Source: Prostheceraeus crozeri
Lineage: Eukaryota; Platyhelminthes; Polycladida; Euryleptidae
Assembly: GCA_907163375.1 (NCBI GenBank)
Contig: CAJQUW010005758.1
Span: 248,001-312,000, forward strand
DNA: 64,000 nt
Reading direction: 5' to 3'
The notes beneath the pieces are model-generated. The model did not search any database, was not told the DNA's origin, and saw only the letters and a list, made by a program, of their open reading frames with translations. A program made the translations under genes and the position numbers. Every line of letters begins with the position of its first letter. The stretch's first letter is position 1. Below, piece after piece: positions 9,211 to 21,433 of this stretch.

Positions 9211-11688
9211 TACCTTCATGTTCAGGTTAAGAGGGACAACGATGCGAGCTGCAGAGTGACTACAAGCGGTCTGATCTAGGTGACCCAAGCGATCTGCACG
9301 AATGACTCTTCCAACCATGTGAAAGGTAGACGTGTGTGCAAATGGCAAAGCGTACAAAAAATTTCATTTCATTTCACCTTTCAAATAGAAAGTTGTTCCA
9401 GCATTGATGTAAATCATCTTGGATTTTGCATGTACAAACTAGATGACATACTTAGGGATGTTTAAAATCGAGACTTGATGGTGAGCTGTGTGCATGCTTT
9501 AAATGTTCAATGTATAGCGTCACGGCCGGCATTTTCTTGAATTTCTCAAGTTTTATTTAGCAATCCATCAACACATCCAATTGAACTAAGTTGTCATCGC
9601 TATTTTTTAAAACGAGAAAAATACATTTACTCACCTTCTTGGACGAAAAGTTCTCAAATTCATCGAAATTTTAGAGTAATTCAGTCAGATAAGCTTACAG
9701 CACATCTTGTGCAATTGTGTTACCACTGTCAGGGCTCCAAGTCTTCCGGGATTTCCCGGATTTTCTGCGTTTTGTGGTTTCACGAGATTCAGCAAATGTC
9801 TCCCTCCCGACGCTATATAATAAATATCTACAATGTACAGATTCTTTCTTGTTAGCGTGCGATATTGCGTATAAAATTTCGTTTCCTTGCATGTCATAGA
9901 ACCTTATTTGAGCCAGTGAAAGACGGCTATCAGTCACAAAACATTATAAAATATTAATTATTGTTTTGCTGTTTGACATGCTTGCTAAATTAAATAACTG
10001 AAACACAATTTAGATGAAACTCTTTGCATAGGAAAGAGTGTTTTTTATATCCTTGAGCAGATAATTGCACGAAGGTGTGTGGATATTTAACCATAAATCA
10101 AAGAAAAACACTTTTTGCGGCGAAAGCAAAGAGCAATCCCTCTTTATTAATTGGTCGATCTCCATTCGAGTTAGAAGTATGGACATGGACGGTACTTCGG
10201 CGTTCATTTTTATACTTTTTACCTATGATTGGAAATGATATCATTTTATTTTTTTTATAATGAAAATATACCATTATTTAGTGAAATATACGCAGGTCTA
10301 CACCGTAAATAGATCTAGTCATGCGAATCGATACACATTGCTGTCATGCTACTTTTACTGCTCTTAGCAATGAAATTAAAATTAGATTGCATGCAGCATC
10401 GATAGGTTCCAAATAATGGAAGACCGAAGAAAGCAATTTAGTCATACAAAGCTTCTTGTATATCAAAACGAAGGTAGGGCCTTTGGCCCATACATTAGAC
10501 ATCGCAAATTAGACACACGAATTACAAATCTGTCTACAATATACAGTTGGTTAGGTCAACAGTTATCTAAAGTACGAAAAAAAGGCTTCGCGTTATATTC
10601 GTGTGAGTCACATCTGCTTCTTAGCTCACCTGCAGTCCTGCATTGTTTAACAATCTGTGTGATAAACAGACTGACAAACAATAGCCTGTTGCTTTTTGAT
10701 TTTATCACTGCCGATCTTTGCTTTTAATTCAATAGAGATAGACCTGATAATAAAGGAGACTTTGCTCTTTGCTTTCGTCGTAGATATTTCTGTTATCTCT
10801 CATCGTTTTGTCAGCTGTGATAGACACCTGACATCGAAACCTGCTGAACCTCCTGCCAGCGCTACGATATTGTATTTACGAAAAATGAATGTGATTTATG
10901 CAGTTCATCTTGCGAAGAGACTTCATACTTGCATCTGTCCTATTCTGAACGCCTAATTAAGCTTGCAATGAAGATAGATAAAAATATAACATAAGATGTA
11001 AGTGAATTTGAAATTGACAGACTTACTGGGTGCATGAATAGCGAATACCCTTCAAATTTCATTCCTTGCTCCTTTACTCATTTTTCGTAATGCTATTTTT
11101 CCGGGATTACCTTTTCATTCAACTTCGAACCTTGACCACTGCATCAATCCGAATCCACATCAGTTTTTATCTTGGATGTCTCAGCTTGCCTAATCGCTTA
11201 GTTTATGTCGTTCAATCACAGTTCACTTTATAATTATTTGTAGGCGTAGGGATGTCTTTCTATCACTATTTAGCCACAACGTCATACGCGTCACACATTT
11301 TTTCTTCACTGATATTTTCCGGCCTCGGAAAATAGCTTGTGTCTCATGCGTGCATGTATAGGAATACGTTCACATGATGAATAATTTCATTGCAGCCATA
11401 TTTGTACCACAGGGTCAAATAAATCGAAAGTAGCTGACTCGAATTAGTGATCTTTATTGGTCTCACAAGTAAAAGATTGAAATAAAAGGGCTTCGGCTTC
11501 CTGTGCCTTCTATAGTCGAATGGGCAAATGGCTTTTTTACCACACTTGTGATATGCATCGCCTGATTCGCAGACTGGTCAATTAAGAAGTTATATTTGTA
11601 ATTTTATCGTGGTCCTGAGCGATCTTTTTAATATCATCATTATGCATAATGTGTCGACTTGTAATAACGCGTGTATCTTAATTTTCAG
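9211..11688. other. Gene-poor stretch before the DUSP19-like exon
   Basis: No coding similarity, transposon terminus or RNA gene was recognised. The open frames are short and lack motifs. A start exon of the DUSP19-like gene should lie here or further left: only a Met and perhaps a few residues are missing, and I could not place it. Confidence 0.45.
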
Positions 11689-11914
11689 GACAATTCAAAC
11701 TTGTTTGCAGAGTTGAAGAGGTTCAAGAAAGATAAATTAAAGTCTACAGATATAAATGTTGTCCATGCTGATGGATCAATCACTGTCGAAAGATTAGATG
11801 GTTCTATTTGTCAAAATAGCGATGAAAAAAACGCAATCTATCAAAAGTATGGTTATATCCCCAACTTCTCACCAGATCTTGGGATTGGTAAAGTTTATGA
11901 TTTTTTGATGTTCG
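11689..11914 (+). CDS. DUSP19-like: DUSP19-like phosphatase, N-terminal exon
   Basis: An AATTTTCAG acceptor precedes GAC at 11689 and a GTAAGT donor follows 11914. The exon reads DNSNLFAELKRFKKDKL ... YGYIPNFSPDLGIGKV then YDFLMF. It aligns along its length with the N-terminus of vertebrate DUSP19 (LNQEIKAFSRNNL ... GYVQDLSSDLQVGV), which as I recall it leads straight into a WLLLGSQD motif. The last base G is the first base of a split Gly codon (phase 1). The next exon at 56583 begins GA TCT CAA GAC, giving MFGSQDVAAD across the junction. DUSP19 is a small atypical dual-specificity phosphatase tied to JNK signalling in vertebrates. Only the first residue or few are missing upstream. Confidence 0.8.
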
Positions 11915-12557
11915 GTAAGTGATTCCAATGAAATATTGAGCTTTAAGCTGATATAGATATCATACTACTTGTTATACTTAATGCTACTTTGTTGTGCTGC
12001 CCCCTCCAAGTTAAATATATCCATGCCGAAAGGAGGGGCAATTCGACCCCTGCCACTTTTATGCTGTGACACCTTTTCAAACAGCATCTATGGTAACTTT
12101 TCACGAAACTCATGCATTTTCAAAATGAATACAGTATTTCATAAATGTTAATTAGCTCATATATAGCTTACAGTGCATCCACCATAATTGAACGAACTGT
12201 CCGTGTTATTTGAAAGACGAGACGCGAATGCCTTCAATACATAGATTGTGAATGCAACTGTACCGCTTTTGAAATGCACTGATAAAAATGCTAAGAGCTG
12301 CAATATCATCTCGGAAATATGAATACATATGTGAATCAAATATCTTGATTCACTCAAATCCAAATAGCAAGCATGGATAGCAAGAACATTTTTGAACTCG
12401 GCGTATTTCGTCTAATTCTAATGACATTCAAAGTCTGTCAACCAAAACATCTAAAAATAATGTATTTTATTTGTGACTTCATCCCTGATAAAGAACGAGT
12501 GAACTTGTGCCAGTGTCAATAACCAAAGCCAAAGGTACGAAGGTACGAAATATATGG

Positions 12558-13244
12558 CAGGGTTCCCGCGGCCCTTGAAAACCCTTCAATTTTTATGAAG
12601 TCATCAATTTAAATATTTTATATGTTAAAATATTGAAAAGGTCTACATATCATGTAACACAAAGCACATGATTTTGAAAATGAATATGAATAGATCTATT
12701 AATTAAGCTAGCTGCTTTAATCGTTTTAGTCACTTGATCGTTTTCAGATGATGTTTGCAACATTAAAGGTCGGTTGTACGCGTATTGTTATTGATGTTAA
12801 TTTCTGGCTTGTAGAACATTTAGATTTATGAAAATTGAATATGCTGATGATATCTCAACGGCAGAGAAATTTTCATTTACATTGTTGAAGTAACTAATGT
12901 CATTGTGAAGACAGTGAACACAAACATTGAAAACGAGACTGTAAAGTTTGTTTTGCCCCTAATTGTCCCACATGTTACCTGTTGCCGTCAAGTCGGTTAC
13001 GACGTCTAACCAGTATGACACATCTGTCGCAGCGGCTATTGGCTGCCTCATAGATCTTTAACTGAATGTTCAAGTATTTAACATATATTTCAATTGATTT
13101 TCTGCTCATTTTGAAATTTAGAAATTATCTATTTAATCATTTCAACACTTATAAGAAATCTCAAATTTACGTGACTCTTTAAAATCATTGATTTTGCCCT
13201 TGAAAAACCTTGAATTATCTGTTCGGAAAGCCCCGGGAACCCTG
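12558..13244. mobile_element. hAT-type MITE, CAGGGTTCCCG termini
   Basis: Left end CAGGGTTCCCGCGGCCCTTG, right end the inverse CCCCGGGAACCCTG; subterminal CTTGAAAACCCTTCAA is mirrored by TTGAAAAACCTTGAA. ATATGG flanks both sides (12552-12557 and 13245-13250), a shortened or worn copy of the 8-bp duplication expected for hAT. 687 bases, no coding capacity. Confidence 0.75.
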
Positions 13245-14190
13245 ATATGGCCTCCGGGGTTGCTAAATGAATGAGGAGAATAATTTGGACAATTAATCAA
13301 TGTAGAAGATAAACATAATGACGAATTCCACACAGGGTAGCAACACCAACTCACAGTTGCATATTACACTTTCAATTAAGATGGAATTGGTCCATAGACC
13401 ATATCATAAGAAACAAACGCACCTCAATCCAAATTTCCATTTCGCAAAGTTTTGAAACAATTCTTTTATATGCTTAGCGACACAACAGAGCTTTTCCGTA
13501 GATCCCCAGCTCTACAGATTATTTACATTGTACTATTTCGGCATCTAAGAATCAATGAAATTTTCAGTGTGATATTTTTTCATGTAATAAACTGAGATCA
13601 TTAGAAGACCAGAGAGATATCTACACTAAACTATGCGTTATGCAGATACTAAGGTAGCGTTATTTTAAGTATATATATAAATATTTATATACATTATACA
13701 TATATAAAATATATTATACCTATATGTATATTTAAATACGACTGAAAAGCAATACTTTTAATTTTTTGTACTGTTCTTTCCTCGTAAAGGCGTCTTTTTT
13801 TCGATGCACAATTCATAAGACGATGTAATTCCTTCTGTGTATGTATAATTGCGCATGTAATGTCACTAATTTTATTGAAGAACAGTTTTGTAATACTAGT
13901 AGAGCGAATACAGTTTGCTCGATACGCAGTTAACACAGATATAGCAATAATCGTATCCATTGTGGCAGAATTCATGTGGAGTTGCGGTGCTATTGCTGAT
14001 TATCACCAGCATTTCCATAGCAAGGTTACTAAAGTCATGAAGATTGCGTGTAGCAGCAGACTTCAAGAAGATATTTTTGTAAATGATTGCTTCTTATTCG
14101 ATTCCGCTGATGAAAGTAGCGTTGTGTGTTTTCAGTGATGCTAAGTGTGTTGAGTGAATATCATTAATTATCTAGAACTGTTTTTACTGT
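13245..14190. other. No gene recognised; AT-rich tract
   Basis: 13665-13735 is a degenerate (TA)n and TATATAAATA tract. Nothing else was recognised. Confidence 0.5.
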
Positions 14191-14191
14191 T

Positions 14192-15374
14192 ATGTTTACT
14201 ATGAAATATCGTACTGCCGCCATGAGAGCCCTTTTTTACAGTGCTCGCAGAGTTTGTTCTACTGACGAGAATTACCAGGCTGCCGTCATCAGTATCAAGA
14301 ATATTTTTATCAAAAACGGCTTTCCAGAGCACATGATAGAACGAGTAAAATTACATGCAGATTCGATACCTGTGCAAAGACCAGCGAATGATGATGAAAA
14401 AATTGGTAAATTCGAGCCAAAAAATCAGTATATCGCCAACAAAGAAAAAGAGATTAAAAAACCGCAGAAAAGATATCAACAAAGCTTTACCTGATGATGT
14501 TCATATCCGGCCTATTCTTAAAACCCTCAAAACTTCTCAATCTATAGCATTTACCAAGGAATCTGCGAGCAGTTTTTTGGATGTCCAATTACACTTCGAC
14601 GATGGCAATATAACGACATCGATTTATAGAAAACCAAGCTTTACGGGACTGTATGATAATTATCAATCGTTTGGTCCAATTCGATATAAAGTGAATCTTG
14701 TTAAGACCTTAACGAAAAGGGCGTATGATATCTGTTCGTCCCAACATCTCCAGAAAGAACTGGAATTTTTGAAACGGACTCTACAGCGAAATGGTTACCC
14801 GGAGTGGTTTATCAATCGAAATATGAAGCCGCCATCTCCAAGACTTCCAACCGCAGAAAAGAAGCCGCTCTTCTTCAACATATGCTACCTTGGACAAATC
14901 AGTGAGACAATCTCCAAGAAGATATGTCAGAGAATTCGAAATTCATACCCTGTCCTCAAACCAATTCCAATTTTCAGGACGAATAATCTCGCACCTGCAG
15001 CTGTGAAGGACACAATTCCACCTAGCCGAAAACCGAAAATTATATACGAGTTTCTCTGTCCTTGCGGAGCAAGGTACATCGGCAAAACTACAAGGTGTCT
15101 CGATATTCGTCGTACTGAGCACATTCCCAGATGGGTGCAGAATTCAAACTCCAGACCGAAATCGACCAAGGCTGTCCAATCTGCAGTAACACGACACTTG
15201 ACCGAGTGTGATAGGAAGACCGACATTTTATCACAAGCTGAGCAAGGATTCAAAGTGGTGAGGAGCCTCAAAACGAAGTTTCAACTTTCGGTGGCTGAAA
15301 GTGTCACCATCAAAGAGCAACAGCCGATATTGTGTGCGCAGAAAGACCGACTTCATGTCTTAAAACTGACTTAA
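14192..15374 (+). pseudogene. Penelope-like element remnants: RT thumb and GIY-YIG endonuclease
   Basis: The frame ending at 15374 has the C-terminal half of a Penelope-like protein: SSFLDVQLHFDDGN then TSIYRKPSFTGLYDNYQSF (end of the reverse transcriptase), the thumb-like VNLVKTLTKRAYDICSS ... RNGYPEWFI, a linker, then the GIY-YIG nuclease (IIYEFLCPCGARYIGKTTR ... RRTEHI). Another frame at 14192-14494 holds a second thumb-like block (RALFYSARRVCSTDENY ... KNGFPEHMIERVK). Two thumb blocks in a row suggest two partial copies head to tail. The N-terminal reverse transcriptase is missing from both. Confidence 0.75.
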
Positions 15375-16264
15375 AATTTGTTTCTGTATCATTATTTATT
15401 GGTAATGTTGTTTAATGCTACCTATTGCTTCATTTCAGTAGTGAGTGTACATAGCTTTTCTATGATTTCTGACATGTTAGAATGTACTAGTAACTGACGT
15501 CATCATTCTTGTGTCTTGCGTAGTTTTAACTTTACTCACTAGCTCCTGTTATTATCTCCTGTCAACGTTTTAGCATTTTATCTTGTTGTAGTTCACTTGA
15601 GAGAACAAGCGTGGCCATGAACCAGCAAACAGTGTTTTGGTTTTTTAAATTTACTTCTCAATTTTTCAATAATAATGATAAAATACCTCAACATTTGAAA
15701 TCGAACTTAGTATATAAATAAAACTGTGAGCATGTGACAAATGCTACGTTGGTAGTTCTATCCGCCATTTTCAAACCCACATGAACATTTAAAAGGATAT
15801 CCTAAGTCTACGGATATAAGCCTCCATGAGCATCCCCCAACCAAAGATTCATTCAACGTCATCGCTGTTACAGATCACCCAAGCATCTATGAAACTATTG
15901 TTATTAAATTGATTGAATCAGATAAATTATTGAATGAAAAAATGAGTTCCAATCCTTTGCTTCTCGATTTGTAAGCTACTGTCTGCGTCTTGCGAGTGAC
16001 GAATTTACTTTGAATCAGTGACGCATGTATTGTTTTATTGACTTTGCACTTTATGCAGATGACTTGATTTTGGATCTTTTACAAGTTCCTATCTATTTGT
16101 GACTTAACCATTTTACTGAACGTTGTTGATCAATGTATTTAAGTGGTTCCATTCCTGCCCTGGTGTTACATCTGAGGAAGTCTTTGAAAGCATGTTGTGT
16201 GAATTATTGTTTTCTTTTTTCGATATATTGGGGACCAACAAATCATATACGAGTATACATATAT
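15375..16264. other. No gene recognised (possible Penelope 3' flank)
   Basis: Follows the Penelope frame directly and may include its 3' untranslated part. No motif, terminus or coding similarity seen. Confidence 0.4.
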
Positions 16265-16266
16265 TG

Positions 16267-16334
<68 letters not shown>
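16265..16334. repeat. (TA)n microsatellite
   Basis: Mostly perfect TA dinucleotides, ending in the TA at 16333-16334 that serves as the left target duplication of the mariner element. Confidence 0.9.
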
Positions 16335-16338
<4 letters not shown>

Positions 16339-17742
16339 GTGCTAAAAAAGTAACGCAAAATTTAATTGTTAAAAGTTTTATTCAATTCATAGATCATAAT
16401 GAGAAGTGAGAACGTAGAAGACGATCAAAGAAGATGTTCAAAGTGTCCTCCGTCATTTAGAACACACTTCGCCATTGTCTCGCACAGACCTGCACACTTT
16501 TCTGCAAAGAGGCACATCAATGGTCTGCAACTGTTCAGAAATAAGCAACCGCAGCTGGTCGAGAGAAGTTGGGTTGTGGGAGTAGACTCTATCTTTTAAA
16601 ACACCCCACAAGAAAAACTCTGCTGGTGTCAAATCGGACGACCTGGCTGGCCACTCGATTGGTCCCCTCCTACCAATCCACCTTCCGGGAAATTTTTCAT
16701 CAAGGAAAGCTCGCACAGTGCTTGCGAAATGCGGGGGAGCACCGTCCTGCTGAAACATAACGTCATCGTCGTAGTTTGCTAAGCGAGGGATCAAAAAATG
16801 TTTAAGCATGTAAAGGTTAGACTGTCCGGTAACACTGCCATCAAAGAAATAGGGACCGATTATTCCAACAGAAGAAATACCACACCATACAGTCACTCCA
16901 GGCATATTGACGTCTTTTTCGATAATGTGATGCAGGTTGGTGTCATTCCAATAAATGCAGTTGTGCCGATTCAAATGACCATTTAATTTAAAGGTGGCCT
17001 CGTCTAACCAGATGATGTTATCAATACTTGCAGGATTTGCTCTGAACATTTCTTCAAAATTCTCACAACTTTGCATTCGCCTGTCTGGATCATCCTCATT
17101 GATGGCATGAAATAATCGAGGAATGTACGGTTTATATCCTAATTCTTTCAAGGTATTGAACACAGTCACGTGAGATACATTGTATTCTGAAGTATTGGAT
17201 ATTTGACGTGCAATACGATGTGTTGACGTTGGAGTATTCGGTTCAATTTCTTGCAACACAACTCTTTGAAACTCTTGAAATTTGCATAAAGATGGCCGAC
17301 CAGAACGACCCTCATCAGCAACAGACCCGCTTTCTTCAAACTTGTGAATGAGTCTAATTATTGTTGAAACATGGGGAGGGCTCTCACCAGCCTGTCTTGC
17401 AACTTCAGATGCATTACATCCAGATGAATAATAATTTTTCACCAGATTTATTCTCTCTTTAATTGTGAAACGTCGAGCCATTAACGTAGAGCTATAGTTA
17501 ATACGCAAAGCTGATTGACTGAACACGAGGAGTGACATTAGTAGATGAGTACAATTCAATGCTGGACAATCAATTTTGAAACTATGGTAGCGACTCGTGA
17601 AGTGGACGATTCTAAACATAAATGTGCTGCAAGTCTGGTAGTTTTGCAATATTTCTATGGTAGCTAGCTTTCTATGGTATCAGTTCCATTCAGTTGTTTG
17701 CTGACTATGATGAAAATTTTGCGTTACTTTTTTAACACCCGG
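16335..17742 (-). mobile_element. mariner-like element, 1.4 kb, open transposase
   Basis: Ends CAGAGTGCTAAAAAAGTAAC (left) and, inverted, CCGGGTGTTAAAAAAGTAAC (right); the inverted repeats run about 30 bases with three or so mismatches. TA on both sides (16333-16334, 17743-17744). The element carries one transposase frame on the minus strand. Confidence 0.9.
16453..17481 (-). CDS. mariner-type transposase
   Basis: I choose the start MARRFTIKERINLV (17481) because the helix-turn-helix begins there; the open frame extends further up but that part is not conserved. Two helix-turn-helix blocks (GCNASEVARQAGES and HVSTIIRLIHKFEESG) are joined by GRSGRPS. The catalytic part has LDEATFKLNG (first Asp), FQQDGAPPH (second Asp) and ARSSDLTPAEFFLWG (third Asp). 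I count 36 residues between the second and third Asp, longer than the classic mariner DD34D. 342 residues with no break. It cuts and pastes DNA at TA sites, and the copy may be recent. Confidence 0.85.
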   Translation of the reverse strand: MARRFTIKERINLVKNYYSSGCNASEVARQAGESPPHVSTIIRLIHKFEESGSVADEGRSGRPSLCKFQEFQRVVLQEIEPNTPTSTHRIARQISNTSEYNVSHVTVFNTLKELGYKPYIPRLFHAINEDDPDRRMQSCENFEEMFRANPASIDNIIWLDEATFKLNGHLNRHNCIYWNDTNLHHIIEKDVNMPGVTVWCGISSVGIIGPYFFDGSVTGQSNLYMLKHFLIPRLANYDDDVMFQQDGAPPHFASTVRAFLDEKFPGRWIGRRGPIEWPARSSDLTPAEFFLWGVLKDRVYSHNPTSLDQLRLLISEQLQTIDVPLCRKVCRSVRDNGEVCSK

Positions 17743-17767
17743 TACATACCGTATTATCGCGCTTTTA

Positions 17768-19064
17768 CAGGTTTTTCCATTTCTTAATGCACATCTGCCA
17801 TTGATTAGCGGCAATTTGCATTCATCAACGGCATTTGTCATTCTATTGCGTCATTTCTCATTGATAAGCGTCAGTTCATTGTTGCATAGATATCTGTCAC
17901 GTCTATATCGAGATTTTGCAATAAATAACGGCATTTTGCATTTGATAGTAGATGATATCAGAAAATGAACGGAGAACGCCGAACAAGGAGAACAATTTCT
18001 CAAGTAGACAAGCAGCGAATTGTTGATGCATATCTCGATCCTAATAGAGATTACATTGACGTAGCCACCAGTCTGGGAATACGTCGTGGTACTGCGTGGT
18101 CCATCGTTCGACGTTACAAACAAAATGGCACGGTAATTGCTCAACGTCGTGGAGGTCAGAGACCTCTACTCGTAGATTCCGAGATAAGAGAATGCATCAT
18201 TAGGATCGTTGAAGAAACTCCGCCATTTACACTCGAGCAAATTAATGCAGAGCTTCGTCACAGTCTTCCACAAAAGCAGCACATTTCAATCAGTACTTTG
18301 CATCGTACATTGGATGCTCAATTCATTACTTTAAAGAAGATGGAAAATGTAGCTGAACGCAATCGACCAGATGTCAAGCAAAGTAGAAGAGAACACGCAC
18401 AATGGTTGTTCGCAGATGGAGATGCCCAAGAGCTGATTTTCCTAGACGAAGCGGGCTACGCATTCAGTGTGTGGAAGGCGGGAGTCAAAAGGAATCTGGA
18501 GGAAGTACGTGATCACATGCTTCTACAGCCGCATCAAATGCGCTTAGCAACATTGGCGCAGATATCAGAGCAAAATCTGTCGTGTATAACACTTGATATC
18601 TGCCAGGCTTCATGGAGGAAAGTACGCCAACTGATACCTCGGTGTTTGCTTCTTGAGGACATACTGGACAACCATGCTTGAAAATTGTGCACCTTTTTGT
18701 ACAATATACATTCAATTCATGTGGATACTTTCGTGTTTTCTGTGAGATGAAATGCGCTGATTAAAGTCCTCTCAACAAACTGATAAGTCATCTTTTATGA
18801 AGATGACAAGTTTTATTAACACCATCAAATGTTACAGGATTGATATTTTCTAAAGGGAAAGATTCGCACATTTGATTCTAAACATTCTTCATGACAATGT
18901 GCCGCTAATCAATGAAAAATGCCGCTAAAGAATGACATATCTTAATTGACTACAAATTGCCGCTAATGAATGAGAAATTTCAACAACTGCATGGGAAATG
19001 CCGTTGATGAATGCAAATTGCCGTTAATTAAGTGCAGATGTGCATTAGCAAATGGAAAAACCTG
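17768..19064 (+). mobile_element. IS630/Tc1-related element inserted in the pogo terminus
   Basis: Ends CAGGTTTTTCCATTT, with inverted repeats of about 80 bases containing TAATGCACATCTGC and GGCAATTTGCATTCATCA. TA outside on both sides (17766-17767, 19065-19066). Subterminal TGCCGCTAATGAATGA-like blocks repeat several times, possible transposase binding sites. Confidence 0.85.
17965..18681 (+). pseudogene. IS630/Tc1-family transposase, internally shortened
   Basis: The N-terminus (ISQVDKQRIVDAYLDPNR, DVATSLGIRRGTAWSIVRRY) is a helix-turn-helix. RRGGQRPLLVDSEI is the linker, and ELIFLDEAGYAFSVW holds the first catalytic Asp. After that the family should show WGC and a QDNxxxH block; instead the frame runs into KRNLEEVRDHMLL and ends at 238 residues. 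The second and third catalytic residues are not visible, so this copy is probably internally deleted and non-autonomous. Confidence 0.75.
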
Positions 19065-19596
19065 TAGATACATGTGCTTATAAGCGAAAAAAGCTTGTTT
19101 TCACTGTGATGTAGATGTGCATTTTGTTCGCATATAAGCACATGTGCTAATATCCGGATATAGGCACACCCTAGTCAATGCGATTTTTCGTCTCTCTTTG
19201 TAGCCCACATGATTAAGAGAACTTCAGGTGCATCAATATAATGAACATTAGCTAATTATTATGCGCGAAACATGTATTTTCATTTCACATGTTGAACTCT
19301 GATTCCTGTTCCATCAGCTTACAAATGAGGTTGAAAATCTCCGTCAATGCTAATGCGCAGCTGTTCTTATTGAGTTGCATAAGCTGACCTCCTTTGACAG
19401 CATAACTTTCACAAGTCAAGGCGCTACTGCTACAAGGGATGGGCTCCGCTCCTTAGATACCAATAACTTTCTTCGCTAATTAAAAGCAGCGTCTTGCTAG
19501 CAACTATTCGGAGTGGTAGTGACTCTGTGCCAATGGCAATTCTCCTATCAATAAAGTTGCTTGCGATCATATTTCAGTCTGAAAGTTTGGTGCGAG

Positions 19597-20968
19597 ATGA
19601 GTAGACGCAGGTCATACACGATTTCATTTAAAAACGAAGTACTGGCCACTTTGGAGAACAATTGTGGGAATGTCTCAGCCACAGCAAAAGTACATAATGT
19701 CAACCGAAGGCAAGTACAAGATTGGAGGGACAAGACAAGTGAACTCAAGGCATGCAGCAGTCAAAGTCATCATGATTTTATCAGTCGTAAACGAAGGCGG
19801 CTGCCTTACAAATTGAAAGCTGTTTACCCTGAGCTTGAATCAGAAATGGTTGAATACATCAAACATCTTCGAAACCAAGGGATGGCTGTTCATGCCAATG
19901 CAATCCGTTCTGAAGCGAAGAGACGATTCCCAATGACCTATCCGACAAAGGACCCGTCCAAATTTCGGGCATCATATGGCTGGTTGAAGCGGTTTATGAG
20001 ACGAAACAATCTTGTAGAGCGACGTGTTACATCTGTCGGACAAAAGGTCCCCGAAAATGCCCAAGAATTAGCACGCAATTGGTTGAAGGACATAAAAGAA
20101 ATTCGCGAGAAATGTCATATTGTGGGTAACATGGATGAACCCCCGATGTGGTTTGATTTACCAAGCAACACTTCCATCGATTTCAAAGAAGACAATTCGA
20201 AGTCGCACCACCGGCAAAGAAAAGCTGCGGTACACGGTTGTGTTGACTGTGCTATCTACTGGACACAAATTGCCACCGATGATTATATTCCGAGGACTGA
20301 AAAAGCCTCCACGTGGCAATTTTGGTGATGTTGTTGTCTCAGCATCAAAAGGTGGCTGCATGACAAACGAGTTCATGAAGAGTGAGTATCTTCATAAAGT
20401 GTGGAAAGCACGCCCAGGATCGATCTTCAAGCCATCATGTGTGCTTACACTGGACACAGCGCGATGTCATACGCACGAAGATGTGAAAGCAGCATTCGAA
20501 AAGGAGAAAACGCGTTTGGCTTATATTCCAGGAGGAATGACGCCTTTGTTACAACCATTGGATAGTCATTTGAATAAACCATTCAAGGATGCCATGCGAA
20601 AAAGGTGGGAAGAATGGCTCTTGAACGGTGACCGAGAATATGCACGAACCGGCAAGCGCAAAGGTGCGAGTTACGAGATGGTAGCACAATGGGTTTCAGA
20701 GGCATGGCGTGAAATGTCCTGCGACATCATAAAGCGCTCATTCATTGAAACAGGTATCCAGGATTGTGATGGCGATGAAGTTCTTCACTCAAAGTTGCAA
20801 TCTCTTCTTGCTGGAACAGACCCCAGTGAAGTGGACGATGACGTGGAGGACAGTGAAGCATCTGACTTGGAGAACTATACAGGTGAATCCGACAGCGACA
20901 ATGAAAAGAGTGGTGAAGAAAGTAGTGACAATGATAGTGATATTGACTGTGAAATCATTGACAAATAG
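19597..20968 (+). pseudogene. pogo-type transposase with CENP-B-like DNA-binding domain, one frameshift
   Basis: Start MSRRRSYTISFKNEVL at 19597. Residues 1-130 hold two helix-turn-helix blocks (NVSATAKVHNVNRRQVQDW; YGWLKRFMRRNNLVERR). The catalytic part begins with GNMDEPPMWFD. Near 20195 the reading moves to the next frame, where RTTGKEKLRYTVVLTVL, KLPPMIIFRG, LTLDTARCH (second Asp) and GGMTPLLQPLD (third Asp) follow. The C-terminus is very acidic (DPSEVDDDVEDSEASDLEN...). The match to Tigger/jerky-like proteins is clear. Confidence 0.85.
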
Positions 20969-21398
20969 GTTTGCTAAGTAAAGTTCTGTTTTCATCAGCA
21001 TTTTCGAAACGTTCCGTTAGATTAGATTGCCATCTTGTTTGTGTGACTCAATAGACAACTGCTTCACCCTCTTATATTTCGCTTTATGTTACAATTATTG
21101 CGGTAACATACCATAAGCAACAATGTTGGGCTATTTGATCAAAGAACACGTTCAAAATTAGCTTATAAATTATTATGCAACTAATGGACTATTTCTTGTA
21201 AATTATTACATTAAAGGAAATGAAACGCTAAGATAAACATGAATCAATAGCGCTACTTTTAGGTCATACGTTACCTTAGTGGCTGTATGTACTCGAGTCA
21301 TTGCGATGAATGTTGCAATTAGTAAAAAACACAGCGATTTCCCACTGATGCATTTTTTTCCTCCTTATAAGCACATGTGCTTAAAAGCGCGATAATAC

Positions 21399-21428
<30 letters not shown>

Positions 21429-21433
<5 letters not shown>

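Larger units (their letters stand above)
17749..21400 (+). mobile_element. pogo/Tigger-like transposon, interrupted in its left end
   Basis: Left end CCGTATTATCGCGCTTTTA (17749-17767) matches the inverse of the right end at 21382-21400, with TA outside both (17747-17748, 21401-21402). After the inserted element (17768-19064) the left end resumes with ACATGTGCTTATAAG, which also mirrors the right end. About 2.35 kb without the insertion. Confidence 0.85.

Noticed and set aside
10416-10727. Open frame of 103 residues as the missing first exon of the DUSP19-like gene
   Set aside because: A GTAGGG donor after QNE would leave the wrong phase for the exon at 11689, and the sequence has no likeness to DUSP19.
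12600-13200. Host exon inside the hAT MITE
   Set aside because: No open frame of note; the sequence is AT-rich MITE interior.
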